Shown piece after piece: positions 1 to 8,344 of a stretch of 64,000 bases of DNA (positions are counted from its first letter, which is position 1; every line of letters starts with the position of its first letter). A program made the position numbers and the translations under genes. The notes beneath the pieces were generated by a model that was not told the DNA's origin, ran no database searches, and was given only the letters and a program-made list of their open reading frames with translations. The stretch lies in the NCBI GenBank assembly GCA_024234075.1, contig JACKOV010000005.1, positions 1 through 64,000 of the forward strand, in the 5' to 3' direction. Origin of the DNA: Nevskiaceae bacterium (GTDB taxonomy: Bacteria > Pseudomonadota > Gammaproteobacteria > Steroidobacterales > Steroidobacteraceae).

Positions 1-65
1 GCGCTGGTTCCCAAAGCTCTATCCTGTGACGTGACGCGCAGGGTGGCCTAGACAGACCAGGCGCT

Positions 66-212
66 TTCGGCATCAATCGCGTTCGAACGGTTTCAAGCAA
101 AGTCTTCTGACGGTCGTCGTGACGGTAAAACTGTCCAGCACGTTCGAAAACTTCAGAAGCTGCACGGGCTTGCGATGCTGCGAGACGATCGAGTGGGAGT
201 GAGGGGGCTCGT
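66..212. repeat. Interspersed repeat, copy A
   Basis: This copy aligns with the segment at 31232-31433. Shared blocks are a TTCGGCATC-like start, the decamer GTGACGGTAAA, a TTCAGAAGCTGC/TTCAGCAGCTGC block, ATGCTGCGAGAC and GAGTGGGAGTGAGGGG. A shorter copy lies at 2109-2194 and a 3' half at 63063-63170. On the minus strand all read through a conserved FTVT-type peptide, so the family may descend from a coding end or an element terminus. Function unknown. Confidence 0.6.
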
Positions 213-495
213 GCGCGGTCTCTATTTTTCTGCAGAATCAGTTGGTTAGAGCGTCACGGCGAATGTGGGCATCGAAATCGTCTCCGAGAAGACGTTGCTC
301 GCCAAGGGCTTGATCGATAAGCAAGTCCTTGGCGGAAGCCGCCCTAAGGACTTGATCCCAGCACATTCTTTTGACGGTAAATCTGACGGTAAAGAAATCC
401 GTTTGCTCCAAGGCCCTCCCTTTTACCGTCAACCGTGCCGGGACCTCTAGATTCGTAGTGTTTGGTGGCGATCGCCGATGCGGCTCGCCAGGCAG

Positions 496-552
496 GTTTG
501 CCGACTGACGAGTTCAGTCACTCACGGTGACTGAAATTGCGGTTCGGCAAAC
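496..552. repeat. Long imperfect hairpin
   Basis: The outer arms GTTTGCCGA (496-504) and TCGGCAAAC (544-552) are perfect complements. The inner arms TTCAGTCAC (513-521) and GTGACTGAA (527-535) are also perfect and enclose a 5-nt loop. The two stems are separated by an 8-nt internal loop on each side. It could be a folded end of a small mobile element or a terminator for something upstream; there is no T-tract after it. Confidence 0.55.
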
Positions 553-779
553 CCGGAAGTCCGGCGCGGTCACCCGGGCCGAGGGCGTATCCCCCGACAA
601 GGGTCGGACACTGATCCTCCCGGCTGGCGGGGGTGCCTCGGCGTCTCATCGCGTGTCGCCCGGTTCGGGCCGGAGGCGCTCGGGGACGGTGGCTCCTGTT
701 GGTTCGAATATTTGCTGTTCAGTAATTATTGCTACCAGTCCTAGTCGAATCCTGCTGCTTCCGGAATGGACGGCTTTGT

Positions 780-811
780 AATCCGGATTGGACGGACATA
801 CAATCCGGATT
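780..811. promoter_or_regulatory. Paired palindromic operator
   Basis: The self-complementary decamer AATCCGGATT occurs at 780-789 and 802-811, each followed by GGACG. The 22-bp centre-to-centre distance is about two helical turns, which suits two dimers binding the same face. The pair ends 29 bp before the preferred start of the ATPase gene at 841, so autoregulation of that gene is a reasonable inference. Confidence 0.5.
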
Positions 812-840
812 GGACGACGCCCGAATCTGCGACTGACGCC

Positions 841-2100
841 ATGCCACCAGCCGACGATGCCCTCATTCCGCGCCATGCCACCAGGCAGGTGGCAATCGCG
901 CTTGCGGATACTCCCGTGGTGATGGTCAACGGCCCGCGCCAATGCGGCAAGACCACGCTGGTGCGCGGCTTCGCCGCGGATGGGAGGCGGTACATCAGCC
1001 TGGACGATGAGACGGCCCTGGCCGCCGCGCGCGATGACCCGGCGGGATTCCTGCGTCCTCTCGACCGCGTCATCGTGGATGAAGTGCAGCGAGCACCGGA
1101 ACTGCTTCGCGCGATCAAGCTGCCTGTCGACCAGGATCGGCGCCCCGGCCGGTTCCTGCTCACCGGCTCCGCCGACCTCCTCGCGTTACCGACCGTGTCC
1201 GACAGCCTTGCCGGGCGCATGGAAGTCGTGACCCTGTTGCCGCTGTCGCAAGCCGAAATGCAACGAACCCTAAGCCGCTTCATCGATCAGGCGTTCGCGG
1301 GGAAGACGCCGGAAGGGGCTGGGGCAGATGCAGGCGCGAAGCTGGTGCAACGGGTCCTGCGTGGGGGCTATCCGGAGATGTTGCGGCGCGCCGATCCTGC
1401 GCGACGTCGCAACTGGGCGCGCGATTACATTGCTGCGATCGTGCGTCGGGATGTACGCGATATCGCGTCGATCGAAAGACTCGATGTGCTGCCGCGATTG
1501 CTGCGTGTCCTCGCGCAACACTCCGGTCAGTTGACCAATTTCACGCAACTCGGCGGCCAGATTGGCCTCGACGAGAAGACAGCCCGCAAGTATCTGGGCG
1601 TACTTGAACAGCTGTTCCTGGTTCGACGACTCGAGCCTTGGCACAGCAACCGGCTCAGCCGCCTGCTCAAGACGCCCAAGATGCACTTCCTCGATTCAGG
1701 TCTGCTGGCAGCGTTGCTCGGCGTCACGCCGGAGCGCGTGGCCAGCGATCGCACGGTTCTGGGCGTTCTGCTCGAGACCTTCGTGTTCACGGAGGTGATG
1801 AAGTTGGCGACAGTCTCCGAGCGGCCGATCGCTCTCTACCACTATCGCGACAAGGACAAGAACGAAGTGGATATAGTGATCGAAGACGAGTCAGGGGGAG
1901 TCGTCGGCCTCGAGATCAAGGCGGCCGCGACTGTTCGCCCCGCAGACTTTGCCGGACTGCGCAAGCTGGCGGCGGCGTCAGGTAGAACATTCCGGCTGGG
2001 CGTGGTCCTCCACGATGGAGACGCAGTCACCGGGTTCGGAGAGCGTCTCGTTGCGGCGCCGATATCATGTCTCTGGCGAGCAGCGCCAGAGGGGCCGTAG
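841..2100 (+). CDS. AAA ATPase, DUF4143 family
   Basis: A 419-aa ATPase of the AAA_14/DUF4143 type, a family common in mobile and accessory DNA and of unsettled function. The Walker A motif GPRQCGKTT is at residues 31-39. A Walker B-like VIVDEVQ follows, then a sensor-like FLLTGSADLL. The C-terminal half ends in an ETFVFTE helix and a nuclease-like NEVDIVIE...GLEIKA block resembling the PD-(D/E)xK core found in DUF4143. An in-frame ATG at 766 would add 25 residues, but that stretch is the paired AATCCGGATT operator, so I prefer 841. No partner gene lies alongside, and an interspersed repeat follows the stop codon immediately. Confidence 0.85.
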   Translation: MPPADDALIPRHATRQVAIALADTPVVMVNGPRQCGKTTLVRGFAADGRRYISLDDETALAAARDDPAGFLRPLDRVIVDEVQRAPELLRAIKLPVDQDRRPGRFLLTGSADLLALPTVSDSLAGRMEVVTLLPLSQAEMQRTLSRFIDQAFAGKTPEGAGADAGAKLVQRVLRGGYPEMLRRADPARRRNWARDYIAAIVRRDVRDIASIERLDVLPRLLRVLAQHSGQLTNFTQLGGQIGLDEKTARKYLGVLEQLFLVRRLEPWHSNRLSRLLKTPKMHFLDSGLLAALLGVTPERVASDRTVLGVLLETFVFTEVMKLATVSERPIALYHYRDKDKNEVDIVIEDESGGVVGLEIKAAATVRPADFAGLRKLAAASGRTFRLGVVLHDGDAVTGFGERLVAAPISCLWRAAPEGP

Positions 2101-2108
2101 AGCTTTCG

Positions 2109-2194
2109 TAGTATCTCGGCATTTATCGGCTTCAAGCGGCGACGTGTGTCGGTAGGCGTGACGGTAAAGGTCGTGCCCCGCGGCGTCGAGTTTC
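2109..2194. repeat. Interspersed repeat, copy B (interrupted)
   Basis: This copy shares the TCGGCAT start, a TTCAAGCGGCG block and GGCGTGACGGTAAA with copies A and C. The similarity fades near 2194, where the IS91 element appears to begin. The repeat was therefore probably the IS target or was cut by the insertion. Confidence 0.5.
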
Positions 2195-4047
2195 CCCGTA
2201 GATGTGGGCGTTTCTGATCGAACGCGCCGGGTTTGCCCGAGGCGTCGATCTGCAAGGTGCCATAGTCTGTTGCGTCCCCGCCTGTTGCCGGGACGCTCGC
2301 CATGTCCGTCGCCGTCAGCCAGCGGCGACCGTGCTCGCCGCCATTCATCGATCCACCGGGCTACGCCCGCCACCGGCCCGAAGCGACGCTGCTGTACCAG
2401 CTCGTCGAGCAGCACTTTCCGACTTTCTGCGATGTGCGCGCCGCAGCCGGCAGGCCGCTGCCAGACTACGTCCAGGAGGAGTTTGACGCCTACCTGAAGT
2501 GCGGGCGGCTGGAAGAGGGTTTCCTGCGCGTGCGCTGCGAGCAGTGCCACGCCGAGAAGCTGGTGGCCTTCAGCTGCAAGAAGCGCGGGTTCTGTCCCTC
2601 GTGTGGTGCGCGGCGCATGGCTGAGACTGCCGCACTGCTGGCGAATGAAGTGCTGCCCGAGTGCCCATTGCGGCAATGGGTGTTGTCGCTGCCGATGGCG
2701 CTGCGATTTCTGCTGGCGATCAATCCGGAAGCGCTGACGTTGGTATTGGGCGTGGTGTATCGCACGATCTCGCGGCACCTCATCCACAAGGCCGGCCTCA
2801 CTCGCACCACAGGCCACACTGGCGCTGTAACCCTGATCCAGCGGTTCGGTTCCGCGCTGAACCTGAACGTGCACTTCCACATGATCTTTGTCGACGGCGT
2901 ATATCTGGTTGATGGCGAGCATGTGCCCATATTCCGCCACGTTCCGGCGCCGACGGGCACGGAGCTGCAGTCCCTGGTACAGCGGATTGCCGAGCGCGTT
3001 GGGCGAGTGCTGGAGAAGCGTGGCCTGATCGAGCGCGACATCGAGAGCGCCTGGTTGGCCGCGAACGCAGAACCCGGGCCGCTGGATGACCTGGTTGGCC
3101 ATTCCATCACGTATCGCATTGCCGCAGGTCCGCGTGCCGGGCAGAAGCTGTTCACGCTGCAGACGCTGCCGGCCAATGAACCCGAACAGCAGGGGGATCA
3201 CCGCAGTGCCGCCGAGGCGGGCGGGTTCTCGCTGCATGCGGGTATCGACATTGAGCCGCATCAACGCGCGAAGCTGGAGCGACTGTGTCGCTACGTGAGC
3301 CGCCCGCCGGTTGCCGAGGATCGCCTGGCGCTGACCGCATCAGGCCAGGTGCGCTACACCCTGAAGACGCCGTACCGCGACGGCACCACGCACATTGTGC
3401 TGGAGCCGCTGGATTTCATCGCAAGGCTCGCGGCACTGGTGCCGCCGCCGCGGATGCACCTGACCCGGTACCACGGTGTGTTCGCACCGCACAGTCGGCT
3501 GCGCGCAGCCATCACGCCGGCGCATCGGGGCAAGGGGGGGGGCAAGCCGCAGACGCAAGAGGGCGCCGACAAGCCCGCCACGCCCCGCCATGTGGCGATG
3601 AACTGGGCCCAACGCCTGAAGCGGGTGTTCGGGATCGACATCGAGGCCTGTGCGCGCTGCGGCGGGAAGCTCAAGGTGATTGCCAGCATCGAAGAGCCGG
3701 CGGTCGTCGCGAAGATTCTGGCGCACCTGGAGAAGGCGGCGTCGGATCGGCATCAGACAGAACTGCCGCTGGGTGCGCGGGCCCCGCCGGTGCAGGCCAG
3801 ACTGATTTGATATCGAAGCTGAGGGGTGTTCGGGCCGACCGGTGAGACGGTCGGGCAGGGGCGGTGCGTGCCGGGATTACGACAGAGCCCGGCGGGGCGG
3901 GGAATCGGAGGACGCGGGCCTGCCCAGCGGCCTGCCCATCCGGGCAACTGGCCGGATTCAGGCAGGCTGAGGCAGATTGGGTCGCTACACCCGGGTGGTT
4001 CCACGAATCAGGACGGCGCTGCGGGGTGCTTTGAACTTCCTATCCGC
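2195..4047 (+). mobile_element. IS91-family element, copy 1 (full length)
   Basis: This is the only copy with a complete transposase gene. The right boundary at 4047 is firm: the sequence ending CTTTGAACTTCCTATCCGC is shared with the copies ending at 13970 and 28644, after which all three diverge. The left boundary near 2195 is estimated from where repeat copy B stops. IS91 elements move by HUH rolling-circle transposition and leave no target duplication, so flanks cannot confirm the ends. The right end sits inside a DUF2878-like gene and truncates it. Confidence 0.75.
2302..3810 (+). CDS. tnpA: IS91-family HUH transposase
   Basis: A 502-aa rolling-circle transposase. The N-terminal third has a zinc-binding domain with CEQC and CPSC pairs (about residues 78-101). 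The HUH motif appears as NVHFHMIF with His191 and His193. The candidate catalytic tyrosine is Tyr331 in LCRYVSRPP. A C-terminal CARCGGKLKVIA segment adds a second Cys pair. The length fits IS91 transposases, and no frameshift is visible, so it may be active and could have supplied transposase to the truncated copies at 13549, 24938 and 27495. Confidence 0.92.
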   Translation: MSVAVSQRRPCSPPFIDPPGYARHRPEATLLYQLVEQHFPTFCDVRAAAGRPLPDYVQEEFDAYLKCGRLEEGFLRVRCEQCHAEKLVAFSCKKRGFCPSCGARRMAETAALLANEVLPECPLRQWVLSLPMALRFLLAINPEALTLVLGVVYRTISRHLIHKAGLTRTTGHTGAVTLIQRFGSALNLNVHFHMIFVDGVYLVDGEHVPIFRHVPAPTGTELQSLVQRIAERVGRVLEKRGLIERDIESAWLAANAEPGPLDDLVGHSITYRIAAGPRAGQKLFTLQTLPANEPEQQGDHRSAAEAGGFSLHAGIDIEPHQRAKLERLCRYVSRPPVAEDRLALTASGQVRYTLKTPYRDGTTHIVLEPLDFIARLAALVPPPRMHLTRYHGVFAPHSRLRAAITPAHRGKGGGKPQTQEGADKPATPRHVAMNWAQRLKRVFGIDIEACARCGGKLKVIASIEEPAVVAKILAHLEKAASDRHQTELPLGARAPPVQARLI

Positions 4048-4169
4048 GCCACCCGCAGCAAGCGCGGAAGGAATGCCGTCGCGATCGGCTCGAGTTCCAC
4101 GTCGCGCCGCGCCGATGCCACCAGGAACCACACGGCCTGGCAGGCGGCGAGGAGGTGCCAGAAGTTCAT
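4048..4169 (-). pseudogene. DUF2878-like membrane gene, 3' truncated by IS91
   Basis: The reading frame starts at 4169 and runs about 40 codons as MNFWHLLAACQAVWFLVASA before it meets the IS91 right end at 4047. Its start overlaps the CFA stop codon as ATGA, so it was the next gene of the operon. In related gammaproteobacterial clusters (FAD oxidoreductase, DUF1365, CFA synthase) the next gene is usually a DUF2878 membrane protein. That identity is inferred from position and the hydrophobic N-terminus. Confidence 0.5.
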
Positions 4170-5428
4170 GCCGACGCCGCGGCGCCGGGGCGCCAGCCCG
4201 GCCCGGCCAACAACAGGTGCGAGACACCGATGGAGCGCTCGCGGAAGCCGCCTTCGCAATAGGCGAGATAGAACTCCCACATCCGGATGAAGCGCTCGTC
4301 GAAGCCGCGTGCGCGTACCGCTGATACCTTCGCCAGGAAGCGCCTGCGCCAGGCTTCCAGGGTGAGCGCGTAGGAGCGGCCGAAATCCTCCTGCGCGATG
4401 AGAGTGAGGTCGCAGCTGCGCGTCTTGGCCGCGAGCATCGCGTTGAGCGATGGAATGAAGCAGCCCGGAAACACGTGGCGCTTGATGAAATCCACCGACT
4501 TCAATGCCTGTGCGTAGCGGTGGTCCTCGATGGTGATCGCCTGCAGCAGGGCCAGTCCATCGGGTTTCAGAAGGCGGCCGAGCTGGCGGAAATACGTGTC
4601 CAGGTACTCGGCGCCAATGGCCTCGATCATTTCAATGGACACCAGCTTGTCGTACCGGCCGTCGAGATCACGGTAGTCCTCGAGCAGCACATGCACGAGA
4701 TCACCGAGGCCCGCGGCCGCCACACGCTCGCAGGCCAGTGCGTGCTGCTGCCGCGAGATCGTGGTGGTGGTGACGTGGCAGCCGTAGTGTCTTGCCGCGT
4801 GCAGCGCGAAGCCGCCCCAACCGGTGCCGATCTCCACCACGCGATCTCCCCGCTTGAGCTCGAGCTTGCGGCAGATGAGGTCGAGTTTGCGGGTGGAGGC
4901 GGCCTCCAGTGTGTCGTGCGGGCCGACCCAGTAGCCCGAGGAGTACATCAGGTCGTCCGACAGGAACAGTTCGAAGAAATCGTTGCCGAGATCGTAGTGC
5001 GCGGCGATGTTGCGCCGGCTGCCGTGGCGCGTGTTGCGCCGCAGGCCATAAGAGGCTCGCATGGCTAGGGCACCGAACCGGGCAAGTCCGCTCTCCAGGC
5101 CGTCGAGCAGGCTGCGATTTCGCAACAGCAGGCGGATCAGACCGACCAGATCATTGCACCGCCAATGGCCATCCATGTACGCCTCGCCGGCACCCACGCT
5201 GCCGTGGGCCGCCACGGCGAGATAGAAGGACGGGTCGAGCACGTCCACACGCACGTCAGGATCGGCCGGTGCTGCGCCCGGATTGCCGAACTCCAGCGTG
5301 CCTTGCCCGTCGCACAGGCTCAACCGGCCGTGATCGAAGCCGCGTAAGTTGGCCCGCAACCGTTCGCGCAGGAATCGGTCGAGGCCACCAGGCGGTATTG
5401 CGGCATGCGCATCGACTATGGCATTCAT
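4166..5428 (-). CDS. cfa: Cyclopropane-fatty-acyl-phospholipid synthase-type methyltransferase
   Basis: A 420-aa SAM-dependent enzyme acting on unsaturated acyl chains of membrane phospholipids. The SAM-binding motif VVEIGTGWGGFALHAA lies mid-protein. Family blocks such as AHYDLGNDFFELFL, MYSSGYW, EMIEAIG and FPGCFIPS are present. I use the ATG at 5428, which overlaps the DUF1365 stop as ATGA; the longer frame upstream is just DUF1365 read out of phase. In Rhodobacter, ECF RpoE-controlled clusters with a CFA-like methylase and a flavin desaturase make furan fatty acids under singlet oxygen. This enzyme may do that rather than plain cyclopropanation. Confidence 0.9.
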   Translation of the reverse strand: MNAIVDAHAAIPPGGLDRFLRERLRANLRGFDHGRLSLCDGQGTLEFGNPGAAPADPDVRVDVLDPSFYLAVAAHGSVGAGEAYMDGHWRCNDLVGLIRLLLRNRSLLDGLESGLARFGALAMRASYGLRRNTRHGSRRNIAAHYDLGNDFFELFLSDDLMYSSGYWVGPHDTLEAASTRKLDLICRKLELKRGDRVVEIGTGWGGFALHAARHYGCHVTTTTISRQQHALACERVAAAGLGDLVHVLLEDYRDLDGRYDKLVSIEMIEAIGAEYLDTYFRQLGRLLKPDGLALLQAITIEDHRYAQALKSVDFIKRHVFPGCFIPSLNAMLAAKTRSCDLTLIAQEDFGRSYALTLEAWRRRFLAKVSAVRARGFDERFIRMWEFYLAYCEGGFRERSIGVSHLLLAGPGWRPGAAASA

Positions 5429-6201
5429 GGGACGACTCGCTGACTTTGCGGGTGATCGTGGAAGGGCGTACGTTTCAGCCACAAACGCAACGCGTGCCAG
5501 TAGATCGCGCCGACCACCTGCGCAGTCATCAGCGGATAGCGCCACAGCACGCGTGCCAGCGCCGCGCCGGTGAGTGGCCGGCGTTCGAGCGCGAGATGCG
5601 CGTCGAACTCGCGCTCGCCATTTCGCAGTATGTCCATGTGCACGTGCAGCTGATCCCCCGGAACGTTGAAGCGCCAGTCGTATTGCCGGTCCATTTCCAT
5701 GAACGGCGACACATGGAAGGTCTTGCGGAAGTCCCATCGCATCGCGCGGCCGTGCGTCACGGCGGTCTCGCGCGGCAGCACGTAAGCATGACGTTCATTC
5801 CATGGCGTGTTGGTGATCTCGGCGACGATGCATTCCAGTGTGTGGCCATCGGCCGCGTAGCAGTAATAGAAGCTCACCGGATTGAAGATGACGCCGCCGT
5901 AGCGCAGATGCGTCAACAGGCGGATCGGACCTCCAGGGCGGCGTCTGGTGGCCTGCTCGACGCGCAGGCGCACCGCCTCGGCCAACGGAAGATCGATGGG
6001 GCCGAGGTAATCACCGCGGCGGAACTCGGCAAGATTGCGTCGACCGTTCGACCACAACCAGCGGTTCGCGAAGAGCGCGTCGACCTCGTCGAGGTCGAGG
6101 TAGAGTTGTGCCATGCGGTAGCTGAATGCATGCGGACGCGGGGTCATCCGTCGATGCCGCACGATCCCTTCGTACACCGCGCTGTGCAGTTCCGCGTTCA
6201 T
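5425..6201 (-). CDS. DUF1365 family protein
   Basis: A 258-aa protein of the DUF1365 family, which is nearly always found between an FAD oxidoreductase and a CFA-type methylase. Family landmarks are HAFSYRM near the N-terminus, GVIFNPVSFYYCY, EITNTPWNERHAY and the FRKTFHVSPFMEMD block. Its ATG at 6201 overlaps the stop of the FAD gene and its stop overlaps the cfa start, both as ATGA, so the three are translationally coupled. The biochemical role is not established; involvement in lipid modification is inferred from context. Confidence 0.88.
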   Translation of the reverse strand: MNAELHSAVYEGIVRHRRMTPRPHAFSYRMAQLYLDLDEVDALFANRWLWSNGRRNLAEFRRGDYLGPIDLPLAEAVRLRVEQATRRRPGGPIRLLTHLRYGGVIFNPVSFYYCYAADGHTLECIVAEITNTPWNERHAYVLPRETAVTHGRAMRWDFRKTFHVSPFMEMDRQYDWRFNVPGDQLHVHMDILRNGEREFDAHLALERRPLTGAALARVLWRYPLMTAQVVGAIYWHALRLWLKRTPFHDHPQSQRVVP

Positions 6202-7487
6202 GCGGCCAATTCCCTGTTGTATGACGACGCGGCGATCGGGCCTGCATCCCAGCGCACGCCCAGCGCTGACGCCACTTCCACTGCACTGCGCACGCCGTCC
6301 TCGTGGAAACCCCAACCCCAGTAGGCGCCGGCGAACCACGTGCGATTGACGCCCTGGATCTCCACCTTGCGCAGCTGAGCGGCCACCGACGCGTGCGTGT
6401 ACACGGGGTGGTGGTACTCCATGCGACGCAGTACCTTGGCCGGGTCGATCGCTTCGCTGCGATTGAGCGTGACCACCAGGGGCAGAGGCGAATCGATGCC
6501 CTGCAGCAGGTTCATGCAGTAGCTCACGGTGCATGGTGAGGCTGGAGCGCGCGGAACGAAGGCGTTCCACGCTGCCCATGCCTTGGGCAAGCGCGGCAAC
6601 AACGTGGCATCCGTATGCAGCACCACGTCATTGGACTGGTAGGGGATTGCGCCGAGGATAGCGCGCTCGCTTTCGCTGGCATCGGCCAACAGTGCCAGTG
6701 CCTGATCGCTGTGGCAGGCCAGTACCACCTCATCGAAGCGTTCCACACCGTCATCACTTGCGACCGTCGCCCCGCGATCGTCGCGCCGAACCGCACGTAC
6801 CGGGCTGTTCAGCCGTTCGTTAACCTGCCAGTAGCGACGCATCGCGCGAACGTACGTGGCCGAGCCGCCACGCACCACGCGCCATTCGGGTCTCTGCTCC
6901 GCCTGCAACATCTGGTGATTCGCCATGAACTGAACGAGGTGGCGCGCCGGAAACGACTGGATCTGCGTGGCCGGCGACGACCACAGCGCAGACGCCATCG
7001 GCACCAGGTGTTCGTCGCGGAATGCCGTACCGTAGCGGCGCTCGGCAAGCCAGTCGCCCAGGGTGGGGCCCGGGCCCGTGCTGGTGAGCAGGGCCGGTGC
7101 CTCGCGATAGAACCGGAACAAGTCGCGCACCAAGCCGATGAAGCGTGGCGACACCAGGTTGCGGCGCTGGCAGAACAAGGTATCCAGTGAGGCGGCGTTG
7201 TATTGCAGGCCGCTGGCCTCGCTGTGCACCGAGAAACTCATCTTCGTCGGCTGCGAGGCCACGCCCAGTTCGTCGAACAGCCGTGTCAGCAGTGGGTAAT
7301 GCACCGGGTTGTGCACGATGAAACCGGTGTCCACCGCGTGGTAGCGGCCATCGAGCTCGATGTCGTGCGTGTGTGTGTGTCCGCCCAGGTAGTCGTTCGC
7401 CTCGTACAGCGTCACCTCATGCCGGCGCGACAGCAGCCAGGCCGAAGCAAGGCCCGCAATACCCGATCCGATCACGGCAATCCGCAA
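6198..7487 (-). CDS. NAD(P)/FAD-binding oxidoreductase (COG2907, desaturase-like)
   Basis: A 429-aa flavoprotein with an N-terminal Rossmann motif IGSGIAGLASAW and the amine-oxidase/phytoene-desaturase signature LGGHTHTH...VDTGFIVHN. The C-terminal FAD-contacting block FAGAYWGWGFHEDGVRSA is intact. It is the first gene of the operon leading into DUF1365 and cfa. Homologues in Rhodobacter singlet-oxygen regulons act with a lipid methylase to desaturate acyl chains. A candidate ECF promoter lies 85-113 bp upstream on this strand. Confidence 0.88.
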   Translation of the reverse strand: MRIAVIGSGIAGLASAWLLSRRHEVTLYEANDYLGGHTHTHDIELDGRYHAVDTGFIVHNPVHYPLLTRLFDELGVASQPTKMSFSVHSEASGLQYNAASLDTLFCQRRNLVSPRFIGLVRDLFRFYREAPALLTSTGPGPTLGDWLAERRYGTAFRDEHLVPMASALWSSPATQIQSFPARHLVQFMANHQMLQAEQRPEWRVVRGGSATYVRAMRRYWQVNERLNSPVRAVRRDDRGATVASDDGVERFDEVVLACHSDQALALLADASESERAILGAIPYQSNDVVLHTDATLLPRLPKAWAAWNAFVPRAPASPCTVSYCMNLLQGIDSPLPLVVTLNRSEAIDPAKVLRRMEYHHPVYTHASVAAQLRKVEIQGVNRTWFAGAYWGWGFHEDGVRSAVEVASALGVRWDAGPIAASSYNRELAA

Positions 7488-7571
7488 GGTTTTCGCTCCG
7501 TCTTGTCGAGCCCTGGTCGAGACATCGGTTCAAGGCCGTTCCCGGTCGGGTCGAGTGATGTAGTGGTGTCC

Positions 7572-7600
7572 TATACGGAAGCGACAGCCAAACGGATGCA
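7572..7600 (-). promoter_or_regulatory. ECF-type promoter for FAD-DUF1365-cfa operon
   Basis: Read on the minus strand, TGCATCC (7600-7594) is followed after exactly 16 bp by CGTATA (7577-7572). The same layout occurs on the plus strand at 7649-7677. The -35 resembles the TGATCC-type element of ChrR-linked ECF (RpoE/ECF11) sigma factors. Transcription would start about 80 bp before the FAD gene. Confidence 0.6.
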
Positions 7601-7648
7601 TATCCGTGCGATGAGTTCGCGATGACGCGAGCCCTCGCGCGGGATCGC

Positions 7649-7677
7649 TGCATCCGATCGGCCTGGATTTTCGTATG
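7649..7677 (+). promoter_or_regulatory. ECF-type autoregulatory promoter of sigma/anti-sigma operon
   Basis: TGCATCC (7649-7655), a 16-bp spacer and CGTATG (7672-7677). Spacing and both elements match the minus-strand promoter at 7600-7572, and part of the spacer (GGC-TG, TT-C) is also shared. This suggests the sigma factor transcribes its own gene and the lipid-modification operon from a back-to-back promoter pair. Confidence 0.6.
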
Positions 7678-7771
7678 ACAGCTGAAAACAGCCGCCACGC
7701 CCCGGATTTGCCCTAACATGATCGCCCCCCGGACATTCGGATGCCTGTCGCCGTTCGAGGCGGCGCGAGCC

Positions 7772-8344
7772 ATGTCGAGTACCGAACCCGACGAGAGAAA
7801 TGCAGGCTACTGGGCGGGCCAGATGGTGTTGTTGGCTCGCCAGCGCGATCGCGCGTGCTTCATGCGCATTTACGACCACTTCGCGCCGCGCGTCCGGCTT
7901 TACCTGAAGGGGCTCGGATCGCCCGAAGCCGTTGCGGAAGAGCTGGCCCAGGAAGCGCTCTTGCGGTTGTGGCAGCGCGCCGAACTCTATGACGCCGGAC
8001 GCGGCGGCTTGTCGACCTGGCTGTTCCGGATCGCCCGGAACCTGCATATCGACCGGGTGCGCAGCGAGCCCCAGTGGGTGCCGGTGCAGGACGCGCTGGA
8101 GAGAATGGGCGATCCCGAGGAGGCCGGACCTTCACAGGCTGAAAGTCTTGCCGAATACGCCGACCTCAGGCACCGCATCGAAAAGCTGCCGGCCATGCAG
8201 GCCCGCTTGATCCGCATGTCGTATTTCGAAGCCAGATCCCACCAGCAAATCGCCGACGAGCTCGGCATGCCGCTGGGAACGGTGAAATCCACTCTGCGGC
8301 GCGCGTTCCTGCGTCTGCAACTCGGCGTACGGGGAGCCGCATGA
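7772..8344 (+). CDS. rpoE: ECF RNA polymerase sigma factor (ChrR-linked)
   Basis: A 190-aa ECF sigma factor directs transcription of the photo-oxidative stress genes. Region 2 is visible in AEELAQEALLRLWQ and STWLFRIARNLHIDRVR; region 4 is visible in ARLIRMSYFEARSHQQIADE plus GTVKSTLRRA. I choose ATG 7772, which has a GAGG 11 nt upstream; an in-frame ATG at 7718 would add 18 residues without a clear ribosome site. Its stop overlaps the anti-sigma start as ATGA. The gene pair and neighbours match the group activated by singlet oxygen in Rhodobacter and Caulobacter. Confidence 0.9.
   Translation: MSSTEPDERNAGYWAGQMVLLARQRDRACFMRIYDHFAPRVRLYLKGLGSPEAVAEELAQEALLRLWQRAELYDAGRGGLSTWLFRIARNLHIDRVRSEPQWVPVQDALERMGDPEEAGPSQAESLAEYADLRHRIEKLPAMQARLIRMSYFEARSHQQIADELGMPLGTVKSTLRRAFLRLQLGVRGAA

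Larger units (their letters stand above)
1..765. other. Gene-poor stretch with repeats
   Basis: I see no convincing gene here. The stretch holds an interspersed repeat copy (66-212), several copies of the decamer TGACGGTAAA (around 122, 372, 383 and inverted near 421) and a long hairpin (496-552). A 64-codon minus-strand frame at 238-432 has no recognisable domain and is built partly from the decamer repeats, so I do not call it a gene. The content is typical of the decayed edge of a mobile region. Confidence 0.6.

Noticed and set aside
238..432. 64-codon minus-strand frame
   Set aside because: Composed partly of the repeated TGACGGTAAA decamer and without recognisable features.
2065..3264. 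399-codon frame antisense to the IS91 transposase, repeated in the other copies
   Set aside because: It recurs only because the transposase sequence recurs; no domain is visible.
4166..5737. Longer CFA synthase with about 100 extra N-terminal residues
   Set aside because: The extension overlaps DUF1365 out of phase; ATG 5428 sits in a perfect ATGA coupling.
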